This document shows, one piece after another, positions 25,846 through 34,941 of a DNA stretch of 64,000 bases. The first letter of the stretch is position 1. Every line of letters starts with the position of its first letter. The notes under the pieces were generated by a model. That model ran no database searches and was not told the origin of the DNA. It saw nothing but the letters and a program-made list of their open reading frames with translations. The DNA is from Tabrizicola sp. (GTDB taxonomy: Bacteria > Pseudomonadota > Alphaproteobacteria > Rhodobacterales > Rhodobacteraceae). Location of the stretch: positions 20,441 through 84,440 of the forward strand of contig NZ_JALHQD010000007.1 of assembly GCF_022842145.1 (NCBI RefSeq). The letters are read 5' to 3'. Both the position numbers and the translations under genes were made by a program.

Positions 25846-27170
25846 CCATGCTGCGTGCCCTCGCCCTCATGCTGCTTGCGACGCCCCTCTGGGCCGAGGA
25901 AGTGCATGTCCGTCCGGGCATGGGCACGCTTTCCGCAGCCATCGCCGGGGCAACCCCCGGCGATGTGCTGGTGCTGGCGGAGGGGGCCTACCTTGGCCCC
26001 GTCATCATCGACCGGCCCCTGACCTTGCAGGGCGACGGTCAAGCCACCATCGATGGGCAAGGCCAGGGGACCGTGGTCACGATTACCGGCGACGACGTGG
26101 TGCTGACCGGGCTTCACATCACCGGTTCGGGCACGGTGAACCAAGACATCGATGCGGGAGTGAAGGTCGTCAAGGGCGCCGACCGCGCGCGGATCGAGGG
26201 CAACCGGCTGACCGCCAACATGCACGGCATCGACGTGCATGGCGGGCTGGACACTCAAGTTTTGCGCAACGTGATCGAGGGCCGCCGGAACCAGCGGATG
26301 AATGAACGCGGCAACGGAATCTATGTCTGGAACAGCCCCGGCACCGTGGTCGAGGGCAACTCGGTCCGCTGGGGCCGCGACGGGATCTTCTCGAACGCGT
26401 CGAAGAAGGGAACCTACCGGGACAACCTGTTTCGCGATCTGCGCTTCGCGGTGCATTACATGTACACCCACGACTCCACCGTCTCGGGCAACATCTCGAT
26501 TGGCAATCACCTTGGCTTTGCGATCATGTTCAGCGACCGGGTGGTGCTGACCAACAACCTTTCGCTCGGCGACCGTGAACATGGGGTGATGCTGAACTTC
26601 GCCAACGGGGCGGATGTGGCGGGAAATCTGGTGCGCGGCGGCACCAAGAAGTGCCTCTTCATCTACAACGCCCACAAGAACCTGATCGCGAACAACCGCT
26701 TCGAAGGCTGCGGCATCGGCATCCACTTCACCGCCGGGTCGGAACGCAACATGCTGACCGGCAATGCGTTTCTGGGCAATCAGGAGCAGGTCAAATACGT
26801 CGGCACCCGCTTCATGGAGTGGAGCTTCGAGGGAAAGGGCAACTTCTGGTCCGACCATCCCGCCTTTGATCTGAACGGCGACGGCATCGCCGACGGGGTC
26901 TACCGCCCGAACGACCTGATGGACCACATCCTCTGGTCGCAACCCGCCGCGAGCCTTCTGACCGGCTCGCCTGCCGTGCAGCTGGTGCGCTGGTCGCAAT
27001 CCTCGTTCCCGGCGATCCTGCCGGGGGGCGTGACCGACAGCCATCCCATGATGCAACCCATTTCCATTCCCGTCCCCACCGACATTGCGGCTTTCGAGGC
27101 CGAGGTCGCCGGACGTTGGACACAAGGCCAATTCGATGACATCGACCCTGACGATCTCGGCTCTCACTAA
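25842..27170 (+). CDS. nosD: NosD periplasmic copper-site maturation protein
   Basis: 442 aa from ATG 25842, overlapping the nosZ stop; ATG 25848 is also possible. A signal peptide ([13 protein letters not shown]) precedes a right-handed beta-helix made of CASH/PbH1 repeats ([56 protein letters not shown]). NosD works with the NosFY ABC transporter to assemble the CuZ centre. The 3' end overlaps nosF by 35 bases. Confidence 0.95.
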   Translation: MTMLRALALMLLATPLWAEEVHVRPGMGTLSAAIAGATPGDVLVLAEGAYLGPVIIDRPLTLQGDGQATIDGQGQGTVVTITGDDVVLTGLHITGSGTVNQDIDAGVKVVKGADRARIEGNRLTANMHGIDVHGGLDTQVLRNVIEGRRNQRMNERGNGIYVWNSPGTVVEGNSVRWGRDGIFSNASKKGTYRDNLFRDLRFAVHYMYTHDSTVSGNISIGNHLGFAIMFSDRVVLTNNLSLGDREHGVMLNFANGADVAGNLVRGGTKKCLFIYNAHKNLIANNRFEGCGIGIHFTAGSERNMLTGNAFLGNQEQVKYVGTRFMEWSFEGKGNFWSDHPAFDLNGDGIADGVYRPNDLMDHILWSQPAASLLTGSPAVQLVRWSQSSFPAILPGGVTDSHPMMQPISIPVPTDIAAFEAEVAGRWTQGQFDDIDPDDLGSH

Positions 27171-28032
27171 GCGCTTCGGCGAGGTCGCAGCGCTGACCGG
27201 CGTCAGCCTGTCCGTCGCACCGGGTGAACGCGTGGCGCTTCTCGGCCACAACGGCGCGGGGAAATCCACGCTGATGAAGATCATTCTCGGCCTGATCCCC
27301 GCCACAAGCGGTGAGGTCACGATCTGCGACGCGGCCCCCGGATCGCAGGCGGCCCGCCGCGCGGTGGCCTATCTGCCGGAGAACGCCGCCTTCCACCCCG
27401 CGCTGACGGGGCTGGAGCAGATCAAGCACTACCTCGCGCTGCGAGGTGAGGCCTCGACGCTGGCGATGCCGCTTCTGGAGAAAGTCGGCCTTGGCCAAGC
27501 CGCCCGCCGCCGCATCGGCACCTATTCCAAGGGCATGCGCCAGCGTGTCGGCCTAGCGCAGGCGCTGATCGGCCACCCGCTCCTGCTGGTCCTGGACGAG
27601 CCGACCTCTGGCCTTGATCCGGTTTCCCGGCGTGAGTTCTACGCGCTCCTTGACGACCTCGCCGCCCACGGCGCGTCGATCCTGCTGTCGTCCCATGCCC
27701 TGACGGAAGTCGAGGCGCGGACCGACCGCATCGTCATCCTCTCCCGCGGTCAACTGGTGGCCGAAGGCTCGCTTCCCGACCTGCGCCGCCGCGCCGACCT
27801 TCCGGTGACACTGCATGTCACGGCGCGGAACGGCTATGCCTCGGACATCGCCCGCGCCCTGCCCGGAGCGATCCTGGTGGACGGGGGCCTGACGCTGACC
27901 TGCACGCAATCCGACAAGCTGGAAACCCTGGGTCGCATCACCGGCCTTGGCACCAAGGTTTCGGACATCGAGGTGCTGCCGCCAAGTCTGGAAGACCTCT
28001 ACTCCCACTTCAGCCAGGGAGCCGGGCAATGA
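27136..28032 (+). CDS. nosF: NosF ABC transporter ATPase
   Basis: 298 aa from ATG 27136, inside the end of nosD. Walker A is GHNGAGKST; the signature region GTYSKGMRQRVGLAQAL carries a YSKGM variant of the usual LSGG; Walker B is LLLVLDEPTSGLDP; the H-loop is LLSSHAL. It powers NosY, moving a sulphur or metal species needed for NosZ CuZ assembly. The C-terminal part (about residues 220-298) is a separate small domain. Confidence 0.94.
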   Translation: MTSTLTISALTKRFGEVAALTGVSLSVAPGERVALLGHNGAGKSTLMKIILGLIPATSGEVTICDAAPGSQAARRAVAYLPENAAFHPALTGLEQIKHYLALRGEASTLAMPLLEKVGLGQAARRRIGTYSKGMRQRVGLAQALIGHPLLLVLDEPTSGLDPVSRREFYALLDDLAAHGASILLSSHALTEVEARTDRIVILSRGQLVAEGSLPDLRRRADLPVTLHVTARNGYASDIARALPGAILVDGGLTLTCTQSDKLETLGRITGLGTKVSDIEVLPPSLEDLYSHFSQGAGQ

Positions 28033-28850
28033 TCCGCATCCTTTCCACCGCCCGCATCGAGTTCCGCATTGCGTTGCGCAACCGCTGGGTCGCCATCGCG
28101 ATGGTCCTGATGGCGGTCTTTTCGCTGGTCCTGTCGCTGGCCGGGTCCGCCCCCACGGGCGGGCTGGGGGTGGACCGCCTGTCGGTCACTGTCGCGTCGC
28201 TCACCTCGCTGTCGGTCTATCTGATCCCGCTTCTCGCGCTTCTGATGAGCTTCGACGCCATCGCCGGTGAGACGGAGCGGGGGACGCTGTCGCTTCTCCT
28301 CGCCTACCCGATCGCGCGGTGGGAAATCCTGCTGGGCAAGCTTGTGGCCCATCTCGCGATCCTGACGCTGGCGGTCCTGCTGGGTCACGGTCTTGCTGCC
28401 GGGGTGGCGATCTGGTCCGACCAGACCTCGCTGGCCGGGCTTCCGTCCCTGTTCCGTCTATCCTGGTCCTCGGTCCTGCTAGGAGCCACTTTTCTTGGCG
28501 CAGGCTATGCGCTGTCGTCCCTGTCGCGGCGTCCCTCCGGAGCGGCGGGGCTTGCCATCGGTCTCTGGCTGGGCCTTGTCGTCCTGTACGATCTGGCACT
28601 TCTGGCGGCTATCGTCGCCGACAACGGCGGGTGGTTCACCACTGACGCCTTCCCGGTCGCCCTTCTTGCCAATCCTGCCGACGCGTTCCGGCTGTTCAAC
28701 CTGACCGCCTCTGGTGCCACCGCAGCCGCCGCAGGCGTTGGCGGGGCGGCTGACGCCATCCCGATTTGGCAATCGCTTGCCTCGGTCCTTCTCTGGCCAC
28801 TTGCTGCCTTGGCGCTTGCCGCCGCCGCCTTCCGAAAGGTCACCCCATGA
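28029..28850 (+). CDS. nosY: NosY ABC transporter permease
   Basis: 273 aa with six membrane helices, including VAIAMVLMAVFSLVLSLAGS and LSVYLIPLLALLMSFDAIAG, followed by ETERGTLSLLLAYPI, typical of ABC-2 permeases of the NosY type. It overlaps nosF and nosL by ATGA junctions and forms the membrane part of the NosDFY complex. Confidence 0.94.
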   Translation: MIRILSTARIEFRIALRNRWVAIAMVLMAVFSLVLSLAGSAPTGGLGVDRLSVTVASLTSLSVYLIPLLALLMSFDAIAGETERGTLSLLLAYPIARWEILLGKLVAHLAILTLAVLLGHGLAAGVAIWSDQTSLAGLPSLFRLSWSSVLLGATFLGAGYALSSLSRRPSGAAGLAIGLWLGLVVLYDLALLAAIVADNGGWFTTDAFPVALLANPADAFRLFNLTASGATAAAAGVGGAADAIPIWQSLASVLLWPLAALALAAAAFRKVTP

Positions 28851-29395
28851 AACGCACCCTGTTGTTCGCCCTGATGCTGGCCGGCTGCCAGGAAGACGTC
28901 ACCCAGAACACCGACCCGGTGCCGCTGACGGCCGAAACGCTGGGCCATTTCTGCCAGATGAACCTTCTTGAACACGAAGGCCCGAAGGGTCAGGTCCACC
29001 TCGACGGCCTGCCGGGAGCGCCGCTGTTCTTCAGCCAGGTCAGCGACCTTGTGACTTATCTGCGCCTGCCCGAGCAGAGCAATCCGGTGCTGGCAATCTA
29101 TGTCAGCGACATGGGCGCCGGCGGCGCGACCTGGGCCGAACCTGGGGCGGCGAACTGGATCGATGCGCAGACGGCCACCTATGTCGTCGGATCGGACGCC
29201 ATTGGCGGCATGGGAGCCCCGGAGCTGGTTCCCTTTGCAGATGCAGTCAAGGCGGAGGCTTTCGCCGCCCTGCATGGCGGCACGCTGGTGGGATTGGAGG
29301 CGATCCCCGACCCTGCGCTCTCCACGGTCGATGCTGCCGAACCCGAGGGCGAGGACGACTATGCGCGCCGCCTGAAATCCCTGTCGGAAGGCTGA
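28847..29395 (+). CDS. nosL: NosL copper chaperone lipoprotein
   Basis: 182 aa. A lipobox (FALMLAGCQED) predicts a lipid-anchored periplasmic protein. The Cu(I)-binding region FCQMNLLEHEGPKGQVHLDG matches the NosL motif with Cys, Met and His. NosL delivers copper to apo-NosZ through NosDFY. The start overlaps the nosY stop (ATGA). Confidence 0.93.
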   Translation: MKRTLLFALMLAGCQEDVTQNTDPVPLTAETLGHFCQMNLLEHEGPKGQVHLDGLPGAPLFFSQVSDLVTYLRLPEQSNPVLAIYVSDMGAGGATWAEPGAANWIDAQTATYVVGSDAIGGMGAPELVPFADAVKAEAFAALHGGTLVGLEAIPDPALSTVDAAEPEGEDDYARRLKSLSEG

Positions 29396-29398
29396 GCC

Positions 29399-30310
29399 AT
29401 GTTGACCCGCCGCCGCTTCATCGCCATCTCGGCCGCACTGGCCCCGTCGATGACACTGGCCCCGATGACACTGGCCCGCACTCCGGATCTGCACATCGAA
29501 ACCGGTACCGCGCTTGGGGCGAAGATCACTTTGCGGCTTCAGCATCCGGACGCGGCGCGGCTTGCGGCGCAGGCGATGGACGAGATCCGCAGACTGGAGA
29601 AGATCTTCTCGCTTTACCTGCCCGACTCGGCGCTGGCCCGGCTGAACAGGGACGGTCAGCTTCTGGCCCCTCCGTTCGAGCTGCTGGAATGCCTGGCTAT
29701 TGCGGGTGCAGTCCATTTCGCGAGCGATGGGCATTTCGACCCCACGGTCCAGCCCCTGTGGCGGGTGGAGGCGCAGGCCCGCCTGACGGGAACGCTGCTG
29801 TCCGACGAGGACCGCGCCGCCGCCCGTTCGCTGATCGACTGGGCTGCAGTGAATTATACGCCGGACGCCATCACCCTGCGCCCTGGAATGGCACTGACGC
29901 TGAACGGGATCGCGCAAGGCTATATCGCGGACCGGGTGGCCGAATTTCTGGCTGGGCACGGCCTGACCCACGCGCTGATCGACACAGGCGAGCTGTTTGC
30001 CCTGCCGGAAGGAAGCTGGCCGGTGGAGTTGGCGTCCGGGGGCAGTGTGCCGCTGCGGAACCGCGCGCTGGCGACATCCGCCCCGCTGGGAATGACCTTC
30101 GGAGGCGACGGGCAGACCAGTCATATCCTTGATCCGCTGACCGGACGTCCGGTCAATATCCGCTGGCGGTTGATCAGCATCTCGGCCCCATCGGCAGCCC
30201 TGGCCGATGCTGTTTCGACGGCGGGATGCGTGGCGCGCGACCTGGAGGATCTTGCTGCCCTATGTGATCGGATCAGCGGCGCCCGGATCGAGGCGGCGGT
30301 CCCAGCCTGA
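29399..30310 (+). CDS. nosX: NosX, FAD:protein FMN transferase (ApbE family)
   Basis: 303 aa. A Tat-like signal (LTRRRFIAISAALAPSMTLA) is followed by the ApbE core: RLEKIFSLYLPDSALARLN, ALTLNGIAQGYIADRVAEFL, LIDTGELFALPEG and SHILDPLTGRPV. It attaches FMN covalently to the periplasmic domain of NosR. It is last in the operon, 3 bases after nosL, and specific to alpha- and betaproteobacterial nos clusters. Confidence 0.93.
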   Translation: MLTRRRFIAISAALAPSMTLAPMTLARTPDLHIETGTALGAKITLRLQHPDAARLAAQAMDEIRRLEKIFSLYLPDSALARLNRDGQLLAPPFELLECLAIAGAVHFASDGHFDPTVQPLWRVEAQARLTGTLLSDEDRAAARSLIDWAAVNYTPDAITLRPGMALTLNGIAQGYIADRVAEFLAGHGLTHALIDTGELFALPEGSWPVELASGGSVPLRNRALATSAPLGMTFGGDGQTSHILDPLTGRPVNIRWRLISISAPSAALADAVSTAGCVARDLEDLAALCDRISGARIEAAVPA

Positions 30311-30487
30311 GGTCCGGCACAGGGTAACGCCCGCAGCTTGCATGTTGCGGACCGCATCCTTGGTTTTCCGACCAGGAAATAGGCGAAGCTGCGCAATGTG
30401 ATGAACAAGCAGGCAGGCGGCGTCCCTTTCCACCCTGCTTCCGGCCAAGTCGTTGCACGCCGGGGACGCTGGTGGTCTTGGAAGCGG

Positions 30488-31072
30488 ATGACCCGGCGAC
30501 TATCCATCATCGTCGTTGAGAAGGACCGCGACCGGGCGCTCATGATCGTCGACGGCCTGCGCGAGGCGGGAGACCACCAGGTCCTGGTGATCGCCGATGA
30601 ACTGGGCCTTGCGCGACGGATATCGGAAAGCAATCCCGACCTTGTCCTGATCGATGCCGGCAACCCCTCACGCGACGCGATCGAGGAACTGACGCTTGCC
30701 AGTGCGCCGATGCAGCGTCCGGTTGCGATGTTCGTCGACGAAAGCGATGGCGCGCTGACCCAGGCGGCAATCGAAGCCGGTGTGTCGGCCTATGTCGTCG
30801 CTGGCCTGTCGGCCAACCGGATCAAGCCGGTCATCGACGCCGCCATCGCACGCTTCCATCTGATGCAGAAGATGCGGGTGGAACTGGCCGAGACCCGCCG
30901 CGCGCTGGAAGAGCGCAAGGTGATCGACCGGGCCAAGGGCATCGTCATGCGCGCGAAAGGGATCGGCGAGGACGAGGCCTATGCGCTGATGCGAAAGGCC
31001 GCGATGGATCAGGGCAAGAAGCTGGCCGAGGTAGCGCAGGCGCTGGTCACGGCGGCGGAGCTGCTGAAATGA
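30488..31072 (+). CDS. nasT: NasT, ANTAR-domain transcription antiterminator
   Basis: 194 aa from ATG 30488. It has a pseudo-receiver domain (LSIIVVEKDRDRALMIVDGL) and a C-terminal ANTAR RNA-binding domain (RRALEERKVIDRAKGIVMRA, EDEAYALMRKAAMDQGKKLA). In Paracoccus and Azotobacter NasT binds the nas leader RNA and lets polymerase pass a terminator when NasS releases it in the presence of nitrate or nitrite. The downstream nasS overlaps by ATGA. A hairpin terminator upstream of nrtA is the obvious target. The 177 bases before it show no clear promoter. Confidence 0.93.
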   Translation: MTRRLSIIVVEKDRDRALMIVDGLREAGDHQVLVIADELGLARRISESNPDLVLIDAGNPSRDAIEELTLASAPMQRPVAMFVDESDGALTQAAIEAGVSAYVVAGLSANRIKPVIDAAIARFHLMQKMRVELAETRRALEERKVIDRAKGIVMRAKGIGEDEAYALMRKAAMDQGKKLAEVAQALVTAAELLK

Positions 31073-32229
31073 CCGTGGCTTTGCGTCTGGGCTTCGTGCC
31101 GCTGGTCGATGCCGCCCCGCTGATCGTTGCCGAGGCGATGGGCTTTGCCGAGGAAGAAGGGCTGGCGCTGGACCTGGTTGCAGCGCCAAGCTGGTCCACC
31201 TTGCGCGATCTTCTGGCGGTGGGGCAGGTGGCGGCAGCGCAGATGCTCGCCCCGGTGCCGGTGGCCCTGGCCCTGGGTCTAGGCGGTACGGCGCGGTTCG
31301 AGGTGCTGTCGGTCCTGAACCTGAACGGCAACGCCGTGGGCGTGTCCACCGCAGTGGCCGCACGGATGCAGGGGCATGACTTCATGCTGTCGGATGCGCG
31401 GGCGGCAGGCTTGGCGCTGCTGGAGGCCGCAGGTCAGGGGCTGCGGATCGGGGTTCCTTTCGCCTTTTCGATGCATAACGAGTTGGTGCGTTACTGGCTG
31501 GAGGGACTGGGGCATGGCCTGCCCAAGGGGCTGGAGATCGTGACCGTGCCGCCTCCGCTGATGGCGGATGCGCTGGCAGCGGGCGAGATCGACGCCTTCT
31601 GCGTGGGCGAGCCGAGAGGCTCGGTCGCCGTGGAACGCGGGGCCGGGGTCCTTTTGCTGCCGACCAGTGCGATCTGGGCGGCGGCACCGGAAAAGGTGCT
31701 GGCGGTCCGGGAAGGATGGGCCGAGGCCGACCCTGCGCTGGCCGGACGGCTGATCCGGGCGATCTGGCGGGCCGGCCGTTGGCTGGGTCGCGAAGCAAAC
31801 CTGACCGTGGCAGCCGAGGTTCTGGCGACGCGGCTTGGCGTATCGGCTGAACTGGTCGAGCGCGGTCTGACCGGGCGACTGCTGATCGCTTCGGACGGGG
31901 CGGAACGGCTGGTGCCGGGGTTCCTGCGCTTTGACGACGGGGCGGCCGGCTTTCCCTGGCGCAGTCAGGCGGCCTGGATCGGGGCGCGGCTGGCGCGTCG
32001 GCATGGGCTCGACGCGACGCAGGCGCAGACCGCCGCAGCGGCGGTTTTCCGCAGCGACCTTTACCGGCTGCACCTGGGCCTCGCAGGTGCTGACCTTCCG
32101 GCGGCCAGCGCCAAGGTCGAGGGGTCGCTGGTGCAGCCGACGCCGGTCGCTTCCTCTCGCGGGAAGCTGATTCTGCCGCCGGACCAGTTTTACGATGCCC
32201 AAGTCTTCGACCCGGGACTTGCCGGATGA
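31069..32229 (+). CDS. nasS: NasS, cytoplasmic nitrate/nitrite sensor
   Basis: 386 aa, related to NrtA/CmpA binding proteins but without a signal peptide, hence cytoplasmic. Matching segments: LRLGFVPLVDAAPLIVAEAM, SMHNELVRYWLEG, FCVGEPRGSVAVERGAG and TAAAAVFRSDLYRLHLG. NasS holds NasT inactive until it binds nitrate or nitrite. It overlaps nasT. Within this operon the same fold occurs again as the exported NrtA. Confidence 0.92.
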   Translation: MTVALRLGFVPLVDAAPLIVAEAMGFAEEEGLALDLVAAPSWSTLRDLLAVGQVAAAQMLAPVPVALALGLGGTARFEVLSVLNLNGNAVGVSTAVAARMQGHDFMLSDARAAGLALLEAAGQGLRIGVPFAFSMHNELVRYWLEGLGHGLPKGLEIVTVPPPLMADALAAGEIDAFCVGEPRGSVAVERGAGVLLLPTSAIWAAAPEKVLAVREGWAEADPALAGRLIRAIWRAGRWLGREANLTVAAEVLATRLGVSAELVERGLTGRLLIASDGAERLVPGFLRFDDGAAGFPWRSQAAWIGARLARRHGLDATQAQTAAAAVFRSDLYRLHLGLAGADLPAASAKVEGSLVQPTPVASSRGKLILPPDQFYDAQVFDPGLAG

Positions 32230-32396
32230 TGAATTCTTAGGCGCTGCACTGCAGCATCGGTAAATTCCATAACCTAGGCCAACTTTGCCGCGCCTTGCTC
32301 GTTGACGCGGCGATGCAGCATGGCATCCTGACCTCAAGCGCCGAGGCAACGAGGTCTCAACCGCGCCATCCCACCACATCGGGAAAGCCGAGCAAT

Positions 32397-32443
32397 GCCG
32401 CTTGGGTCCATCGTCATCATGACGAAGGGTCTGGCGGCTTTTT
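32397..32443 (+). terminator. Leader terminator controlled by NasT upstream of nrtA
   Basis: A long hairpin spans 32397-32438: GCCG pairs with CGGC, a G-U rich middle with one mismatch and one bulge follows, and CGTCA pairs with TGACG around the loop TCA. It is followed by TTTTT. It lies 40 bases before nrtA and after nasS, in a 253-base gap. Upstream candidate hairpins are 32287-32311 (GCCGCG/CGCGGC) and 32330-32356 (GACCTC/GAGGTC), where an ANTAR two-hairpin element would be expected. Termination in this leader without nitrate, and NasT read-through with it, is the likely control. Confidence 0.75.
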
Positions 32444-32482
32444 CCATTTCAACGCCCGTCTCGGGCCACGAGGAACCAAGCC

Positions 32483-33838
32483 ATGACACGCATTTCCGCG
32501 CTTCTGCTCTCGACCGCCCTTGCGATGCCCGCCTTTGCCCAAACCTCGGGCATCGAGAAGGAAGAACTGACGCTGGGTTTCATCAAGCTGACCGACATGG
32601 CCCCGCTGGCGATTGCCAAGGAGAAGGGGTTTTTCGAGGACGAGGGCCTGTCGGTGACCTTGGTGGCACAGTCGAACTGGAAGGTGCTGCTGGACGGCGT
32701 CGTCTCGGGCGAGCTGGACGGCGCGCATATGCTGGCGGGGCAACCGATTGCGGCCAGCATCGGCTATGGCACCAAGGCCGCGCTGGTGACGCCGTTCTCG
32801 ATGGATCTGAACGGCAATGCGATCACCGTGTCGAACGCGGTCTGGGAGGAGATGAAGGCCAATGTGCCAATGGAGGGTGGCAAGCCTGTCCATCCGATCA
32901 AGGCCGATGCGCTGAAGCCGGTGATCGAGGCCTATGCCGATGCGGGCACTCCGTTCAATCTGGGGATGGTGTTCCCCGTATCGACGCATAACTACGAGCT
33001 GCGCTACTGGCTGGCGGCGGGCGGGATCAATCCCGGGCTTTACTCTCCGGATGACGTATCCGGGCAGATCGGGGGCGAGGTCCTGATCAGCGTGACGCCG
33101 CCGCCGCAGATGCCCGCCACGCTGGAGGCCGGGACGATCCTTGGCTACGCGGTGGGCGAGCCGTGGAATCAGGCGGCCGTGGCGAAGGGGATCGGCGTGC
33201 CGGTCATCACGGATGCCGAAATCTGGAGGAACAACCCCGAGAAGGTGTTCGGCCTGACCGCCGAGTTCGTGGAAGCGAACCCGCAGACGGTGCTGGCGCT
33301 GACCAAGGCGCTGATCCGCGCGGCGATGTGGCTGGACGAGGGCGACAACGTCAACCGGGCCGAAGCGGTCGAGATTCTGGCGCGGTCGGAATACGTCGGC
33401 GCCGATGCGGCGGTGATCGCCAACAGCATGACCGGCACCTTCGAGTTCGAGCCCGGCGACAAACGCCCGGCACCGGATTTCAACGTCTTCTTCCGCTACA
33501 ATGCGACCTTCCCCTACTATTCCGATGCGGTCTGGACCCTCACCCAGATGCGCCGCTGGGGTCAGATCAGCGAAGCCAAGCCGGACGCCTGGTACGACGA
33601 GACGGCAAAATCGGTCTACAAGCCCGAGATCTACAAGCTGGCCGCCGAAGCGCTGGTTGCCGACGGCCACGCGACCACGGAGATGTTCGACTTCGACGCC
33701 GACGGCTACCGCGAGCCCACGGCAGAGTTCATCGACGGGGTGTCCTATGACGGTAAGGCCCCCAACGGCTATATCGACAGCCTGATGATCGGGTTGAAGG
33801 GCGACCAGACGGTCGTCGGCGGCGCAGTGACGAACTGA
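32483..33838 (+). CDS. nrtA: NrtA, periplasmic nitrate-binding protein
   Basis: 451 aa. A signal peptide ([15 protein letters not shown]) precedes the NrtA/CmpA fold: [66 protein letters not shown] and [10 protein letters not shown]. It captures nitrate for NrtB/NrtCD. A clear ribosome site (GAGGAA) precedes the ATG. It is the first structural gene after the antitermination leader. Distinguishing nitrate from bicarbonate (CmpA) rests on the nas context. Confidence 0.94.
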   Translation: MTRISALLLSTALAMPAFAQTSGIEKEELTLGFIKLTDMAPLAIAKEKGFFEDEGLSVTLVAQSNWKVLLDGVVSGELDGAHMLAGQPIAASIGYGTKAALVTPFSMDLNGNAITVSNAVWEEMKANVPMEGGKPVHPIKADALKPVIEAYADAGTPFNLGMVFPVSTHNYELRYWLAAGGINPGLYSPDDVSGQIGGEVLISVTPPPQMPATLEAGTILGYAVGEPWNQAAVAKGIGVPVITDAEIWRNNPEKVFGLTAEFVEANPQTVLALTKALIRAAMWLDEGDNVNRAEAVEILARSEYVGADAAVIANSMTGTFEFEPGDKRPAPDFNVFFRYNATFPYYSDAVWTLTQMRRWGQISEAKPDAWYDETAKSVYKPEIYKLAAEALVADGHATTEMFDFDADGYREPTAEFIDGVSYDGKAPNGYIDSLMIGLKGDQTVVGGAVTN

Positions 33839-33848
33839 GGGGGCCGCC

Positions 33849-34937
33849 ATGACCATGCTTGACCCCGCCGCCCTGCCCGAAGAGCCCACTGCACTGCAGG
33901 CAGACCGGCTGGCGCGGCTGTCCACTCTGATCTCGCGTTGCGACCCCTGGTTCAAGGTGCTGGGACTGGCCTGGCTGACGCCTCTGTGGCGGATGCTGGC
34001 GGGTGAGAACCCGAAGGGCCAGATCAAGGACCTTTGGCGGCTGGCGCTGGTGCCGCTACTGGCGATCCTGGCCTTTCTGGCGCTCTGGGCCTGGGCCGCC
34101 CCGAAAGTCCAGACCTCGCTTGGTGCGATCCCCGGCCCCGTCCAAGTCTGGGAGCAGGCGGGTGTCCTGCACGCCGATGCGCTGGCCGAGCGTGACAAGG
34201 AGGCGGCCTTCTATGCCAAGCAGTCCGAGAAGAACGCAGCACTGGTGGCAGAAGGCAAGGCGGATGAGGCGAAGGACCGGCCCTATACCGGCAAGCCGAC
34301 CTATTACGACCAGATCTTCACGTCGATCCAGACGGTGTTCTTCGGCTTTCTGCTGGCGACGCTGGTGGCGGTGCCTTTGGGGATCGTCTCGGGCATGTCG
34401 GCGACGGCGAATGCCGCGATCAACCCCCTGGTGCAGATCTTCAAGCCGGTGTCGCCCTTGGCCTGGCTGCCCATCGTAACGATGGTCGTCTCGGCGGTCT
34501 ATGCCGGGGACGGCGGCATGTCGAAAAGCTTTGTCATCTCGGCGGTGACGGTGACCTTGTGCTCGCTGTGGCCGACGCTGATCAACACCGCCCTCGGGGT
34601 GGCGTCGATTGACAAGGATCTGGTGAACGTCGGACGGGTGCTGAAGCTTTCGACCTGGACGAAGGTGACGCGGCTGGTGTTGCCGTCGGCCCTACCGCTG
34701 ATCTTCACCGGGCTGCGGCTGTCGCTGGGCGTGGGCTGGATGGTCCTGATCGCCGCAGAGATGCTGGCGCAGAACCCGGGACTGGGGAAGTTCGTCTGGG
34801 ACGAGTTCCAGAACGGCTCGGAACAGTCCCTGGCGCGGATCATGGTGGCGGTGCTGACCATCGGGATCATCGGCTTCCTTCTGGACCGGGTGATGTTCGC
34901 CCTGCAGCAGGCCTTTACCTTCAGCGGAAAGCGGTGA
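33849..34937 (+). CDS. nrtB: NrtB, nitrate ABC transporter permease
   Basis: 362 aa with an N-terminal cytoplasmic part, a first membrane helix (LVPLLAILAFLALWAWA), a periplasmic segment and five more helices. The EAA-loop region is MLAQNPGLGKFVWDEFQNG. The substantial N-terminal extension is typical of proteobacterial NrtB. It starts 10 bases after nrtA and ends 4 bases before the ATPase gene. Confidence 0.93.
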   Translation: MTMLDPAALPEEPTALQADRLARLSTLISRCDPWFKVLGLAWLTPLWRMLAGENPKGQIKDLWRLALVPLLAILAFLALWAWAAPKVQTSLGAIPGPVQVWEQAGVLHADALAERDKEAAFYAKQSEKNAALVAEGKADEAKDRPYTGKPTYYDQIFTSIQTVFFGFLLATLVAVPLGIVSGMSATANAAINPLVQIFKPVSPLAWLPIVTMVVSAVYAGDGGMSKSFVISAVTVTLCSLWPTLINTALGVASIDKDLVNVGRVLKLSTWTKVTRLVLPSALPLIFTGLRLSLGVGWMVLIAAEMLAQNPGLGKFVWDEFQNGSEQSLARIMVAVLTIGIIGFLLDRVMFALQQAFTFSGKR

Positions 34938-34941
34938 CGTC

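Noticed and set aside
32275..32291. Sigma-54 promoter upstream of nrtA (AGGCCAACTTTGCC)
   Set aside because: The GG and GC elements are only 8 bases apart instead of 10, so the -24/-12 geometry is wrong.
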